Shown: one piece after another, positions 18,746 to 26,829 of the stretch
How the letters are laid out: every line of letters starts with the position of its first letter
Position numbering within the stretch: the first letter of the stretch is position 1
DNA from: Candidatus Dormiibacterota bacterium
Lineage (GTDB): Bacteria > Chloroflexota > Dormibacteria > Aeolococcales > Bog-877
Reading direction: 5' to 3'
Assembly: GCA_027313505.1 (NCBI GenBank)
Contig: DAHVDN010000008.1
Coordinates: 1-64,000 of the forward strand
DNA: 64,000 bases
The notes under the pieces: model-generated
What the model saw: the letters and a program-made list of their open reading frames with translations, nothing else
What the model was told of the DNA's origin: nothing
Databases searched by the model: none
Program-made: the position numbers and the translations under genes

Positions 18746-19411
18746 GTGTTCAGATCCCTGGCAACCCTGATGGTGGCCGGTTGCGCCCTGCCACTAATCG
18801 TCACCCTCTCCTTGGTGGGGATGTTGGCGGCGGGAGCGGCCGCCGCGGGGTGGCCGGCGTTCGGGGGTTTGCTACCCAGCCCGGGAGGCATCGTGCTTCA
18901 GGTCGGACAGACAGTCCTGGCTGGCAGCGCGAGCTTTCCGATCTGGGCCGCCCCTTGCGGTCCGGAGCCAGGAGCGCTGGCAATGGACCCATCGTCATGC
19001 ACCGGGCACCCGAGTCCTTACCCCTTCGCCTACCAGGGGTTCGAGACCGGACAGTGCACCTGGTATGTCGCCACCAGGCGACTGATCACCTGGCGGACGC
19101 CCCAGGGCTCGCTGGGCGGGAACGCGGGACAGTGGCTGGAGCTGGCGGCCCAAGCCGGGTATGCGGTGGGACCCGCGCCAGAGGTCGGGGCGATCGCTGT
19201 GTACACGGACTCAGGACCCGGTCATGTGGCCTTTGTCGTGGGGGTCGCGGCTGATGGAGACTACACCGTGGCGGAGTCGAACTGGGCCCTATCCGGGCCT
19301 ATCTCACCATACGTCGACCTGCGTGGCGTTGGTGCCGGGTCCACCGGGTCTTCAAGGGAGGTGCTGGCGGGGTTCATCTACGCTCCGGCTGGGTCTCCCG
19401 CCACGGGGTAG
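18746..19411 (+). CDS. Membrane-anchored CHAP peptidoglycan hydrolase in the T4SS operon
   Basis: 221 residues from the GTG at 18746, 2 bp after virB4. A signal/anchor helix at about residues 5-35 precedes the exported domain. The CHAP fold has catalytic Cys in QCTWYVATRR (about 103), His in PGHVAFVVG (about 159) and an acidic/Asn pair in VAESNWA. CHAP enzymes cleave peptidoglycan peptide bonds. As the last gene of the VirD4-VirB2-VirB6-PrgI-VirB4 operon it should open the wall for the channel, the job of VirB1 or of Gram-positive T4SS hydrolases. The track's start at 18578 lies inside virB4 and is rejected. Confidence 0.88.
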   Translation: MFRSLATLMVAGCALPLIVTLSLVGMLAAGAAAAGWPAFGGLLPSPGGIVLQVGQTVLAGSASFPIWAAPCGPEPGALAMDPSSCTGHPSPYPFAYQGFETGQCTWYVATRRLITWRTPQGSLGGNAGQWLELAAQAGYAVGPAPEVGAIAVYTDSGPGHVAFVVGVAADGDYTVAESNWALSGPISPYVDLRGVGAGSTGSSREVLAGFIYAPAGSPATG

Positions 19412-19420
19412 GGCCCCCCT

Positions 19421-20662
19421 ATGCTCTTATCTGTGGAAGCTGGCTCTGGGCTGGGCGCGCGCCCGATCAAGCGCAAGCGGGCCCTCGGTCTGGTGGCGGC
19501 CTCGCATGCGGGCCAGCACATGTATTCAGGGCTGCTGCCGCTCACCTATCCAGCGATCCTTCTGGCATTCCATCTCAATTACGCAACCCTGGGTCTCGCG
19601 GTCGGTCTCATTGGCGTCGTCGGTGGCCTCACCCAGGCCACGGCCGGATACGTGGGACGCCGTGTCGCGGCGCGCTGGATCCTCGGCTCCCAGAACGTGG
19701 TTGTGGGCCTCTGCGCCATCGTGAGCGCCCTGTCTCCGACATATCTTCTCTTCGCCACCGGCCAGGGGCTGGCAACACTGAGTTCGAGCCAGCAGCACCC
19801 GGTCGGCAGCTCGGTGGCCGCTCGTACCTATCCGGAAAGGCGCGGCACGGCTCTGAGCCTGACCACGATCGGAGGCAGTGTCGGATCTTTGGTCATCCCC
19901 ATCCCGGGGGCGCTGATGATTGCCGATTTAGGGTGGCGGCCAGCGCTCCTCATCTTGTCAGCACCGCTTTTCCTAATGGGCGCAATCCTCCTGTTCACCT
20001 TCCCACCGGTTCCCGGCGAAGAAGGACCGCGAAGCTCTTTTCTCCAGCGCCCTCGCCTGCCGCGATTCGACCGAAGCCAGATCATCAATCCACGGGTGGC
20101 CGCTTTTGCGATCCTCGCCGGGACGGTGGCGGCCGGAGGCCGGGGGTTGGGGACTTTGAATGCCTTCATCCCAGTCTTCTTGCGAAATCAAGTTCACCTC
20201 TCGGAGGTGGGGACCGGGGCAATCTTCAACCTGGTCCTGTTGGGAGCAGTGCTCGGCCCTCTGCTCGGTGGATACCTGTCTGACCGCCTGGGCAGGATCC
20301 CGGTGCTTTGGTGCGCCTATGGGCTCTCTGCGGTTGCGGTCTTCCTGTTCGGGTTGGCGACGCACCTGCCCACCCCGTTACTGGCTGCCCTAGCCCTGGC
20401 AGTGGGGCTTGTCGCGTACGTCGAAAACCCCCTGCTCCAGGCTCTTCTAAGTGATAGCGTCACCGCTGCCGGGCAGTCCTCGCTCTTCGGCCTTTACTTC
20501 TCGGTCTCCTACGGAGTTGGGTCTCTCTGGATCATCGGTTTGGGCGAGGCGATCCAGCACCTAGGGTTCGCGGTCGGCTTCGCCATTATGGCGGGCTCCT
20601 ACCTCGGAGCTGCTGCGCTGCTCATCCCCTGCTATCGAGCTCTGAAGGCCAGCCGTGCCTGA
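19421..20662 (+). CDS. MFS transporter, fosmidomycin-resistance-like
   Basis: 413 residues with about 12 hydrophobic helices and a central basic loop (about 200-225). The start region LVAASHAGQHMYSGLLPLTYPAILLAFHL resembles the first helix of Fsr-type efflux proteins (H-xx-D/H-x-Y). GGYLSDRLGRIPVL in the second half is the MFS loop 8-9 motif. Probably a proton-coupled exporter of small molecules; substrate unknown. It starts 9 bp after the CHAP gene, so it may be co-transcribed with the T4SS operon, though functionally unrelated. Confidence 0.82.
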   Translation: MLLSVEAGSGLGARPIKRKRALGLVAASHAGQHMYSGLLPLTYPAILLAFHLNYATLGLAVGLIGVVGGLTQATAGYVGRRVAARWILGSQNVVVGLCAIVSALSPTYLLFATGQGLATLSSSQQHPVGSSVAARTYPERRGTALSLTTIGGSVGSLVIPIPGALMIADLGWRPALLILSAPLFLMGAILLFTFPPVPGEEGPRSSFLQRPRLPRFDRSQIINPRVAAFAILAGTVAAGGRGLGTLNAFIPVFLRNQVHLSEVGTGAIFNLVLLGAVLGPLLGGYLSDRLGRIPVLWCAYGLSAVAVFLFGLATHLPTPLLAALALAVGLVAYVENPLLQALLSDSVTAAGQSSLFGLYFSVSYGVGSLWIIGLGEAIQHLGFAVGFAIMAGSYLGAAALLIPCYRALKASRA

Positions 20663-20909
20663 GCTCCCATTCACTCACGCAGCCGGGAGTCTCCGGGCCC
20701 TTGACACAGCTGCCACCGACGCCAGGTCACTGCTGCGCCGGGCCCACAGGCTCGCTGAGCTGGTGGGCCAGTTAGGTCGGGAGACGGCTGAAGGGCAGGC
20801 GCAGGAGGTGGTGGAAGCGCTTGAACGCATCCTCGCCACCCTTGATGAGAGCCGAGCGGCGGAAAGGCAACGTCTTCGGGGAAGGTTGCGCGGTTCCGAT
20901 GAGCCGTAG
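20655..20909 (+). CDS. Small helical protein, unknown
   Basis: 84 residues, GTG start overlapping the MFS stop by 8 nt. Almost entirely alpha-helical and charged (ARSLLRRAHRLAELVGQLG, AQEVVEALERILATLDESRAAERQRLRGRL), with heptad-like spacing suggesting a coiled coil. No motif recognised. The overlap supports real translation. Confidence 0.5.
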   Translation: MPELPFTHAAGSLRALDTAATDARSLLRRAHRLAELVGQLGRETAEGQAQEVVEALERILATLDESRAAERQRLRGRLRGSDEP

Positions 20910-21019
20910 GCCGAGTTCCAGGGGCTCAGGCTGACCGCGGAGAGGAGGGAGTTCGGGCTGGTTCGCCACGGCGGGCGGTGGTGGCGGTCATACCCGGACC
21001 AAAGGTGAGCTCACCCTTC

Positions 21020-21658
21020 TCATTCGGAAGAGTCCTCAACAACGCCCTCGGCCGTGGTGTCGGTCAGTCCCGCCCCAGGGCGGCTGGAGGTGGCCCACTG
21101 CTGTAGCCCGTCGAGGCCCGGCCTTCGCTCGGCGATCAGCTCCACCAGCGAATCCGCACTCGCCCGGTCGAGACGCAGTTCCAATCCGTCAGGCACGTTC
21201 TTGGTCATGGCAATCGCCGCACGAGAGCGTCCCCTGGAGAGCTTCTTGATGAGTAGCTCGGAGGCTTCGAGTCGGAAGACCACGATGCGGTGGCCGGGAA
21301 CCGAGACCTGGATTGCGGTCAACGCCGCCCATGGCGCGATCACCGAACAGCCGCGAGAGATCCGGCGAACCCCGTTATCGCCTACATAGACCGCGTTGTG
21401 GGACTGTCCGAAGTAAGAGAGCACTCCAGCCAAAACTGCCCACAACTCGACGACCAAAACCCACACCAAAGATCTGGTCAGCACCGCCATGACCAACCCA
21501 ACCGGAAGCGATAGAAGCGCCAGGGCTCGAGCCGCTAGAGCTGCGGCGCGAGCTCGCTCTCGGGCCGACGGCCTGATCCGATACTCCGGTCCGTCGCCAC
21601 CGTAGTCTCGCGGCCCGACCGCACCTCCAACGTTGGCGCCTGAGGTCATGCGGTTCAT
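21020..21658 (-). CDS. Two-helix membrane protein with PH-like domain, unknown
   Basis: 212 residues from the ATG at 21658 (MNRMTSGANV); the track's start at 21886 lies inside the neighbouring UbiA gene. A basic N-terminus precedes two adjacent helices (AARALALLSLPVGLVMAVLTRSLVWVLVVELWAVLAGVLSYF). A domain of about 100 residues with beta-strand pattern follows (HNAVYVGDNGVRRISRG, VIAPWAALTAIQVSVPGHRIVVFRLE), resembling bacterial PH-like YdbT/DUF domains. Function unknown. It lies downstream of ubiA in the same direction, with 91 bp between. Confidence 0.6.
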   Translation of the reverse strand: MNRMTSGANVGGAVGPRDYGGDGPEYRIRPSARERARAAALAARALALLSLPVGLVMAVLTRSLVWVLVVELWAVLAGVLSYFGQSHNAVYVGDNGVRRISRGCSVIAPWAALTAIQVSVPGHRIVVFRLEASELLIKKLSRGRSRAAIAMTKNVPDGLELRLDRASADSLVELIAERRPGLDGLQQWATSSRPGAGLTDTTAEGVVEDSSE

Positions 21659-21749
21659 CCTATTCGTAATGCTGGCCCTTCGACCGGCCCGCACGGGCAG
21701 ACTTGCGGTCGACCGAACTTTATCGGCGGAAGGCGGCCCCACAGCGGGC

Positions 21750-22700
21750 CTACAAGTGAACTGCACCAATTGCCTTGGAGCGATCGCTAGCACCGGAGGG
21801 CTGGCTGCGGCGGGCCGCTCCGGCGAGCCAGCCGGCGGAGAGCAACCCCGTGGCGAGCACCGGTAGGACGAAGGGATGACCGCCATCCGTCCTGCGAAAG
21901 CTATTTAGGCGCCGGTCCATACCCAAAAGCGCGAGGCAGCCGATAGCACCTGTACGAGCCAACGACCGCCCCTCCTTGGGGGTGGTCACCACCACGAGAA
22001 CCATCCCGGCCGCAAGGGAGAGGTGGGTCCCGTTCCGGGTAGCTCTGAGACCTAGAATCACAGGGAGGTTGCGGCGGCCGGCGACTTTGTCACGGGCTAT
22101 GTCCGGTCCAGAGTTCGCAAGATGGAGCCCGAAGCCCAGGAGCCCGGCGATTGCGGTCATCCACACACCCCGCTCGGCCCTCGCCCGCACCGCGGTGGTC
22201 CCAGTCCAGGGCACTGTCATGATCCCCGACACGAAGGGGAGCCAGGAGAGCGGAGTCCGACTGAGGCCGGCGTCGTAGCTCCAGCCGCTCGCCAGTCCCA
22301 GGCCCATCACCGAGAGGGTGGAACGGCCACATCGTTTCGCTACCGCCAGAGCCGCGAACCCCGTCGCAAGCGCGAAAACCAGTGCGGCCGAAGGGGATAC
22401 CTGACGGCGAACTATCGGTTTGTAAGTCTGATGGACGGAGTCCGCTCCACGATCGAAGTAGTCGTTCAGGCTGCCCGTGCTGATCTGGGCCAAGAACATT
22501 GCGGCCGCGGCGCGAGCCAGACGAACCCGGGTCTCGCCCTGGGACAACCCCTGCCTGCTGGCGGCACTCCATCCTGCCATCACCGTGAGCGCAGTGCACG
22601 CCGCAGCCGGCCCTAGGTGGGCGAGCCGCAAAAGGCCTCCGAAAAACCTGGCCCCCCTCCGGTTTGTCATGCTCATGGGGTGACCCGAAATTCCAACCAA
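21750..22700 (-). CDS. UbiA-family prenyltransferase
   Basis: 316 residues from a TTG at 22700, which has GAGGAG four bases upstream; an ATG at 22679 is the alternative. First Asp-rich motif: NDYFDRGADSVHQTYKPI (NDxxDxxxD with the following KP). Second: NSGPDIARDKVAGRRNLPV (DxxxD). About eight membrane helices. UbiA enzymes attach prenyl chains to aromatic or other acceptors (quinones, heme O, glycerol phosphates). The neighbour is divergent hemE, but the heme O synthase signature is not evident, so the acceptor is open. Confidence 0.82.
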   Translation of the reverse strand: MVGISGHPMSMTNRRGARFFGGLLRLAHLGPAAACTALTVMAGWSAASRQGLSQGETRVRLARAAAAMFLAQISTGSLNDYFDRGADSVHQTYKPIVRRQVSPSAALVFALATGFAALAVAKRCGRSTLSVMGLGLASGWSYDAGLSRTPLSWLPFVSGIMTVPWTGTTAVRARAERGVWMTAIAGLLGFGLHLANSGPDIARDKVAGRRNLPVILGLRATRNGTHLSLAAGMVLVVVTTPKEGRSLARTGAIGCLALLGMDRRLNSFRRTDGGHPFVLPVLATGLLSAGWLAGAARRSQPSGASDRSKAIGAVHL

Positions 22701-22711
22701 AGAGCTCCTCG

Positions 22712-23779
22712 ATGAACCCGTCGGCCACGCGCATCATGGCCGCCACCCGCAAGGAACTCTCCGACGCCGCACCGGTGTGGTTCATGAGACAGGCGGGGAG
22801 GTCCCTGTCTCAGTACCGCTTGCTGCGCCAACGTATGACCCTCCTGGAGATGGTCCGAGATCCTGCGGTGTGCTGCGAGGTCACCTGCATGCCGGTCGAT
22901 CTATTGGGTGTGGATGCGGCGGTCCTGTTCGCGGATATCATGCTGCCCCTTGAGGGGATGGGGGTCCCTTTCCAAATGGAGGATGGAGTCGGCCCTGTGG
23001 TCACCGACCCCCTACGGACGCAACTCCAGATCGATCGACTTCGGGTGGTGTCGCCAGAGGAGGCGACACCATATCTGTTCGAAGCCATCGGTCTGGCGCG
23101 ACGGGCGCTGGGACAAAGGGCTGCCCTCATCGGGTTTGGGCCCTCCCCTTTCACCTTGGCCTGCTATCTGGTTGAGGGCAAAGGTTCCCGCGACTTCCCC
23201 CACGTCAGGGCACTCATGTATGGGCAACCAAGGCTCTGGCACCAGCTGATGGGCACGCTTACTGAGGTGCTGGCCAGGTATCTCGTCGCCCAGATCGAAG
23301 CCGGTGCGCAGCTGGTTCAGGTCTTCGACAGTTGGGCGGGCATTCTGGACGCACAGGCGTATCGAGACTCGGTTGCGCCCCACCTTCGGCGGCTGTTCGC
23401 AAGGTTGGAGCCATCGGCGCCGGCAATCTATTTCTCCACCGGATCGACCCACCTTTTGGGCGCAATCGCTGAGGTGGGCGCCGCCGGGATCTCCGTGGAT
23501 TGGAGGCTGTCCTTGGCCGAGGCATGGAGCCAGATCGGACCGGATTTCTTCTTGCAGGGCAATCTCGATCCCGCCCTGGTCCTTGGCCCCTGGGAAGTGC
23601 TGGAGCGCGGCGCTATGGCCGTGCTCGAAGGTGCCGCTGGGCGACCGGGTCACATTTTCAACCTCGGACACGGGGTCCTTCCAGAGTCGGATCCCGGCCA
23701 ACTCCGGCGGCTTGTCGAATTCGTCCACGAATTCGACCCCAAGTTGGTCCAACCGCTCAGGGACCGAGGTCAGGGTTGA
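22712..23779 (+). CDS. hemE: Uroporphyrinogen decarboxylase
   Basis: 356 residues from the ATG at 22712 (MNPSATRI); the track's start at 22664 is inside the divergent gene. The N-terminal signature PVWFMRQAGRSLSQYR (family PVWxMRQAGRYxPEY) is present, then LFADIMLPLEGMG, GFGPSPFTLACYLVEG, QVFDSWAG and FNLGHGVLPESDP. It decarboxylates uroporphyrinogen III to coproporphyrinogen III in heme biosynthesis, in the cytosol. No other heme genes are in the window. Only 11 bp separate its ATG from the divergent TTG of the UbiA gene, so each promoter must lie inside the other gene or the real starts are internal. Confidence 0.93.
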   Translation: MNPSATRIMAATRKELSDAAPVWFMRQAGRSLSQYRLLRQRMTLLEMVRDPAVCCEVTCMPVDLLGVDAAVLFADIMLPLEGMGVPFQMEDGVGPVVTDPLRTQLQIDRLRVVSPEEATPYLFEAIGLARRALGQRAALIGFGPSPFTLACYLVEGKGSRDFPHVRALMYGQPRLWHQLMGTLTEVLARYLVAQIEAGAQLVQVFDSWAGILDAQAYRDSVAPHLRRLFARLEPSAPAIYFSTGSTHLLGAIAEVGAAGISVDWRLSLAEAWSQIGPDFFLQGNLDPALVLGPWEVLERGAMAVLEGAAGRPGHIFNLGHGVLPESDPGQLRRLVEFVHEFDPKLVQPLRDRGQG

Positions 23780-23805
23780 CCGCCAAGCCCTAAATGGGTT
23801 ACCTT
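23776..23805 (+). promoter_or_regulatory. Candidate sigma-70 promoter of the CHAP gene
   Basis: TTGACC (23776-23781), an 18-nt spacer and TACCTT (23800-23805) precede the CHAP gene start at 23842. The -35 box overlaps the hemE stop. The ribosome binding site GGGAGG lies a few bases before the ATG. Confidence 0.4.
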
Positions 23806-23841
23806 CGCCGCTCGTAACGGTCGCGCTATGTGGGAGGACGT

Positions 23842-24819
23842 ATGCGCGGAGCCCGATTAATTGGGCGTGTCTGGCTTGCGGCTGCGATGGCGGGTGTGGT
23901 TTGGGTATCGGCAGTTGCCGGACCCGGGCCGTTGGCGTCCGCCAAGCAGGGCATGTCGGTCGACCAGGCCAAGCTGACCGCCCTACTCAACCAGCTGCAG
24001 GCCCAGGGGGATCTGGCGGCCAGGAGCAAGGTGATGGCCCTGCTGGTGAAGATTGAAGCTGAACAGACCTATGTCAATCAGCTGAATCACACCCTGGCGG
24101 CAGATCAGGCAACAGCCTCAGCCCTTAATGAGCAGATGGTTGGAGATCGCAACGCTCTGGTCAGCCTGGTGAGCACAGCGTATGTCGACGGCAACGGAAG
24201 TCAAGCAGTCGCGGAGGCCCTGGCAGCGCCGAACATCTCTCAGTTCCTCAGCAGCTCAACGCTTCCTGCCGCCATCGCTTCCCAAGTTGGGAACCTGGTT
24301 GGCAGCATTCAGCACGACCAACAGGTCGTGGCGGCCGACACCAGCCAGCTCACAGCGGATGAGAACCAGGCGATGTCCGCCCAGCAGCAGTTGGGAGCAC
24401 AATCCCAGCAACTGCTATCAGAGCTGACCACCCCTCGACCCGTTTTCGCCGCGGCAGTTGGAGCTGGCAGTGGCGGGAGTTGGTCCTTCGCGTTCGGGGA
24501 TTGCACCTGGTACGTGGCGACCCAGCGCAAGGTCACCTGGGGTGGAAATGCGGACCAATGGTGGGCTGGCGCGGCCGCCGCTGGGTACCTGGAGGGTCAG
24601 GTTCCAACGGTGGGGTCGATCGTTGTCTGGGGACCGTACGTTCCCGGTGAGAGCTACGGATACGGCCACGTCGCCTATGTCGAGGCGGTACAGGGCACCC
24701 AGTTCGAGGTTTCGGAGATGAACTTCAGTGGCGTCCCGGGGGGCGGGTGGGACAGAGTCGATTACAGATGGGTCCAAGATGGCGCAGGGTACCTGGGTTT
24801 CATATACGGCCCGGGTTGA
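23842..24819 (+). CDS. Secreted coiled-coil CHAP hydrolase
   Basis: 325 residues from the ATG at 23842, selected for the GGGAGG site six bases upstream. Signal peptide about 1-35 (VWLAAAMAGVVWVSAVAGPGPLASA). A helical region at about 40-195 with heptad pattern (LLNQLQAQGDLAARSKVMALLVKIEAEQ, QLTADENQAMSAQQQLGAQSQQLL) resembles the autoinhibitory coiled coil of PcsB/RipA/EnvC-type factors. The C-terminal CHAP domain has catalytic Cys in DCTWYVATQR (about 221), His in YGHVAYVE (about 275) and EMNFSG. It cleaves peptidoglycan outside the cell, probably during division or growth. Closely related in design to the 57.2-kb gene. Confidence 0.88.
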   Translation: MRGARLIGRVWLAAAMAGVVWVSAVAGPGPLASAKQGMSVDQAKLTALLNQLQAQGDLAARSKVMALLVKIEAEQTYVNQLNHTLAADQATASALNEQMVGDRNALVSLVSTAYVDGNGSQAVAEALAAPNISQFLSSSTLPAAIASQVGNLVGSIQHDQQVVAADTSQLTADENQAMSAQQQLGAQSQQLLSELTTPRPVFAAAVGAGSGGSWSFAFGDCTWYVATQRKVTWGGNADQWWAGAAAAGYLEGQVPTVGSIVVWGPYVPGESYGYGHVAYVEAVQGTQFEVSEMNFSGVPGGGWDRVDYRWVQDGAGYLGFIYGPG

Positions 24820-25414
24820 GCTGAGCCTGAGGCCTGAGGCCTCAGCTCAGCCCGCCTCGCTGCCGTTGCTAGCCAGCCGCCTCAGGTGGATACTTGCCGC
24901 CTTTGTGGTCCTATTGGTGGCCCCTATCCTCAGTGTTGTCGCCACTCAGAGCACCCAGGGCCCCACCCCCGCAGCTCCGGCAGCGATCAGCCTCCTCGCG
25001 GGGCAGGCGCGCAACATCCTGTCCCCCACGAGCTACGAGGTCACGATGCCTCTTCAGGAGGCGCAGGTGACCCCCCCGCCGACCCCTGTACCGGCCGCGG
25101 CGAGCTCGCCGTATGGGAGCTCGTTTTGGAAGCCCGTGGCGGAGCCGCCCGTCGGAACGATCAAGCAGATCATCTGGGCGGCAGGACAGAAATACAATGT
25201 CTCCTACACTTGGCTGCTCTCCGTGGCCCAGTGTGAATCGGGGCTGAACCCGACCGATGTCAATCGCTCATCGGGGGCCAGCGGGCTCTTTCAGTTCATG
25301 CCGGCTACCTTCTATGGTCACGGGGGGACCGACATATGGGACCCCACGCAGCAGGCCAACATCGCAGCCAAGATGTTCTCGATTGGTGAGTCATCGGAGT
25401 GGGTCTGCAAGTAG
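24779..25414 (+). CDS. Secreted lytic transglycosylase (SLT domain)
   Basis: 211 residues from the ATG at 24779, overlapping the CHAP gene by 41 nt. A start-proximal signal/anchor helix (WILAAFVVLLVAPILSVVATQ, about 37-57) is followed by a Pro/Thr-rich linker (TPPPTPVPAAASS). The lysozyme-like SLT domain follows: AAGQKYNVSYTWLLSVAQCESGLNP (catalytic Glu about 153), SSGASGLFQFMPATF and QANIAAKMFS. Cleaves the glycan strand of peptidoglycan. Pairing with the upstream CHAP enzyme gives a glycan plus peptide cutter in one operon. The start is uncertain because a hairpin occupies the early coding region. Confidence 0.82.
   Translation: MAQGTWVSYTARVELSLRPEASAQPASLPLLASRLRWILAAFVVLLVAPILSVVATQSTQGPTPAAPAAISLLAGQARNILSPTSYEVTMPLQEAQVTPPPTPVPAAASSPYGSSFWKPVAEPPVGTIKQIIWAAGQKYNVSYTWLLSVAQCESGLNPTDVNRSSGASGLFQFMPATFYGHGGTDIWDPTQQANIAAKMFSIGESSEWVCK
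24820..24851. other. Strong hairpin between CHAP and SLT genes
   Basis: GCTGAGCCTGAGGCC (24820-24834), loop TGA, GGCCTCAGCTCAGC (24838-24851): 14 paired bases with one bulged C. It begins right after the CHAP stop and lies within the 5' part of the SLT reading frame. No T run follows, so it is either an mRNA-processing/attenuation stem or a weak terminator. Confidence 0.5.
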
Positions 25415-25425
25415 ACTGAGCTGAG

Positions 25426-25632
25426 GTGGAATTCCTCGCCCGGCTCTTGCTCAGCCGCCGTTGGCAGGACTCCCGGCTACGACACGAGGCAGCCGGGGTA
25501 ATGATGCTGGTTGGGTCATTTTTTGGGCACCAGCCACCCCATATCGAGCCGCTACCCACGGTGATCGGTACTGCTCTGGACAAGGAGCCTGACCTCGATG
25601 GTCCGAAGGTCTCACCGCCAGGCGACGCCTGA
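25426..25632 (+). CDS. Small ORF, unknown
   Basis: 68 residues with a GTG start 12 bp after the SLT stop and 21 bp before the peptidase gene. A basic, somewhat hydrophobic N-half (FLARLLLSRRWQDSRLRHEAAGVMMLVGSFF) and a polar C-half. No family recognised; kept because it fills an otherwise empty gap in the operon on the coding strand. Confidence 0.3.
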   Translation: MEFLARLLLSRRWQDSRLRHEAAGVMMLVGSFFGHQPPHIEPLPTVIGTALDKEPDLDGPKVSPPGDA

Positions 25633-25653
25633 CCAGTCACTTAGAATCGATCT

Positions 25654-26829
25654 GTGAGCACTGCGGTCGGAGATCCGGATGGGCCTGACCTGCTGGCCTG
25701 GCTGCGCCAGCGTCGCCAAACCTGGGAGGAGGCTCTTGAGGAGTTGGTGCGCATTGAGTCCCCGAGCGGGGACTCAGAGCGGATTGGCGCCTGTGACAGC
25801 TGGGTGGCGGACCGTGCCCGGGAGTGGTTGGCCCCAGATCAAACCGAGTTCCTCTGGGGGGATGGGGTACCCCAGCTGAGAGCACGGGTCCGAGGGAGTG
25901 GAGGAGCTACCGTGCTCCTCCTTTGTCACCTCGACACCGTCTGGTCGCTCGGCTCCTACCAGCCGCTTTTCTCAGTTGGGGATGGTGTTGCCCGAGGCCC
26001 CGGAGTCTTCGATATGAAGGGCGGAGTTGTGATCGGTCTGGCGGCCCTGGCCGCGCTCCGAGCTCTCGGAGGTCCGCACCCAAACGTCACCCTCTTGTGT
26101 ACCGGGGATGAGGAGGTGGGGAGTGCCGCTTCCCGGCCGCTGATCGAGGCCGAAGCGCTCGGCAGCTCAGCGGTTCTGGTGCTGGAGGCTCCCTCCGGCG
26201 CCGCGGTCAAGGTGGCTCGCAAGGGCGTCGGAACCTACTCCCTGCACCTCCAAGGAAGGGCCGCGCACGCTGGTCTGGAGCCTGAACGTGGGGTCAACTC
26301 CGTAGTCGAGCTAGCCGCCTTGGTTGGTCGCGTCGCCGAGCTAGCCCGCCCTGAGGTCGGAACCACAGTTACCCCGACGGTCTTCATCGGCGGAGAACGG
26401 ACCAATGTGGTCCCGGCCACGGCTGAGTTGCGCATCGACGTGCGCTTCGGCACCAAGGCCGAGGCGGACCGGGTGGACCTTGGAATTCGTGCGCTGAGAC
26501 CATCACATCCGGATGCGACATTGAGAGTCGAGGGCGGCCCGAATCGCCCACCGCTTGAGGACGCAGCGTCCGCGGCACTCTTCTCCCTGGCCCGCTCCGT
26601 GGCTGAGAGCATAGGAATGGGGCCGCTTCAAGGCGCCTCGGTGGGAGGCGGCAGCGATGGAAACTTCACGGCCGCGTTGGGCATCCCGACCCTGGACGGA
26701 TTGGGAATCGTCGGAGGAAATGCCCACGCCGCGGGTGAATGGGCGGACTTGACTTCCATACCCGATCGGGCAGCGCTGCTAGCAGGCTGCCTGCAATCAC
26801 TTGTTTCAGGAGTGCCGAATGAGACTTGA
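25654..26829 (+). CDS. M20-family metallopeptidase / amidohydrolase
   Basis: 391 residues, GTG start. Di-zinc M20 motifs: HLDTVWSLG (His/Asp about 92-94), FDMKGG (metal Asp about 120) and CTGDEEVGS (Glu-Glu about 152-153). A dimerisation domain inserted at about 185-300 includes GRAAHAGLEPERGVNSV. Closest in pattern to glutamate carboxypeptidase/CPG2-type enzymes. The next gene, an NSAR/OSBS enolase, overlaps its 3' end by 11 nt. In Geobacillus-type D-to-L amino-acid pathways an M20 desuccinylase works with NSAR, so this may be an N-succinyl-amino-acid hydrolase (inference). Confidence 0.85.
   Translation: MSTAVGDPDGPDLLAWLRQRRQTWEEALEELVRIESPSGDSERIGACDSWVADRAREWLAPDQTEFLWGDGVPQLRARVRGSGGATVLLLCHLDTVWSLGSYQPLFSVGDGVARGPGVFDMKGGVVIGLAALAALRALGGPHPNVTLLCTGDEEVGSAASRPLIEAEALGSSAVLVLEAPSGAAVKVARKGVGTYSLHLQGRAAHAGLEPERGVNSVVELAALVGRVAELARPEVGTTVTPTVFIGGERTNVVPATAELRIDVRFGTKAEADRVDLGIRALRPSHPDATLRVEGGPNRPPLEDAASAALFSLARSVAESIGMGPLQGASVGGGSDGNFTAALGIPTLDGLGIVGGNAHAAGEWADLTSIPDRAALLAGCLQSLVSGVPNET

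Noticed and set aside
11983-19411. Ordinary integrative conjugative element
   Set aside because: No relaxase, integrase, excisionase, tRNA-flanking att site or replication gene is visible around either T4SS-like locus in this window.
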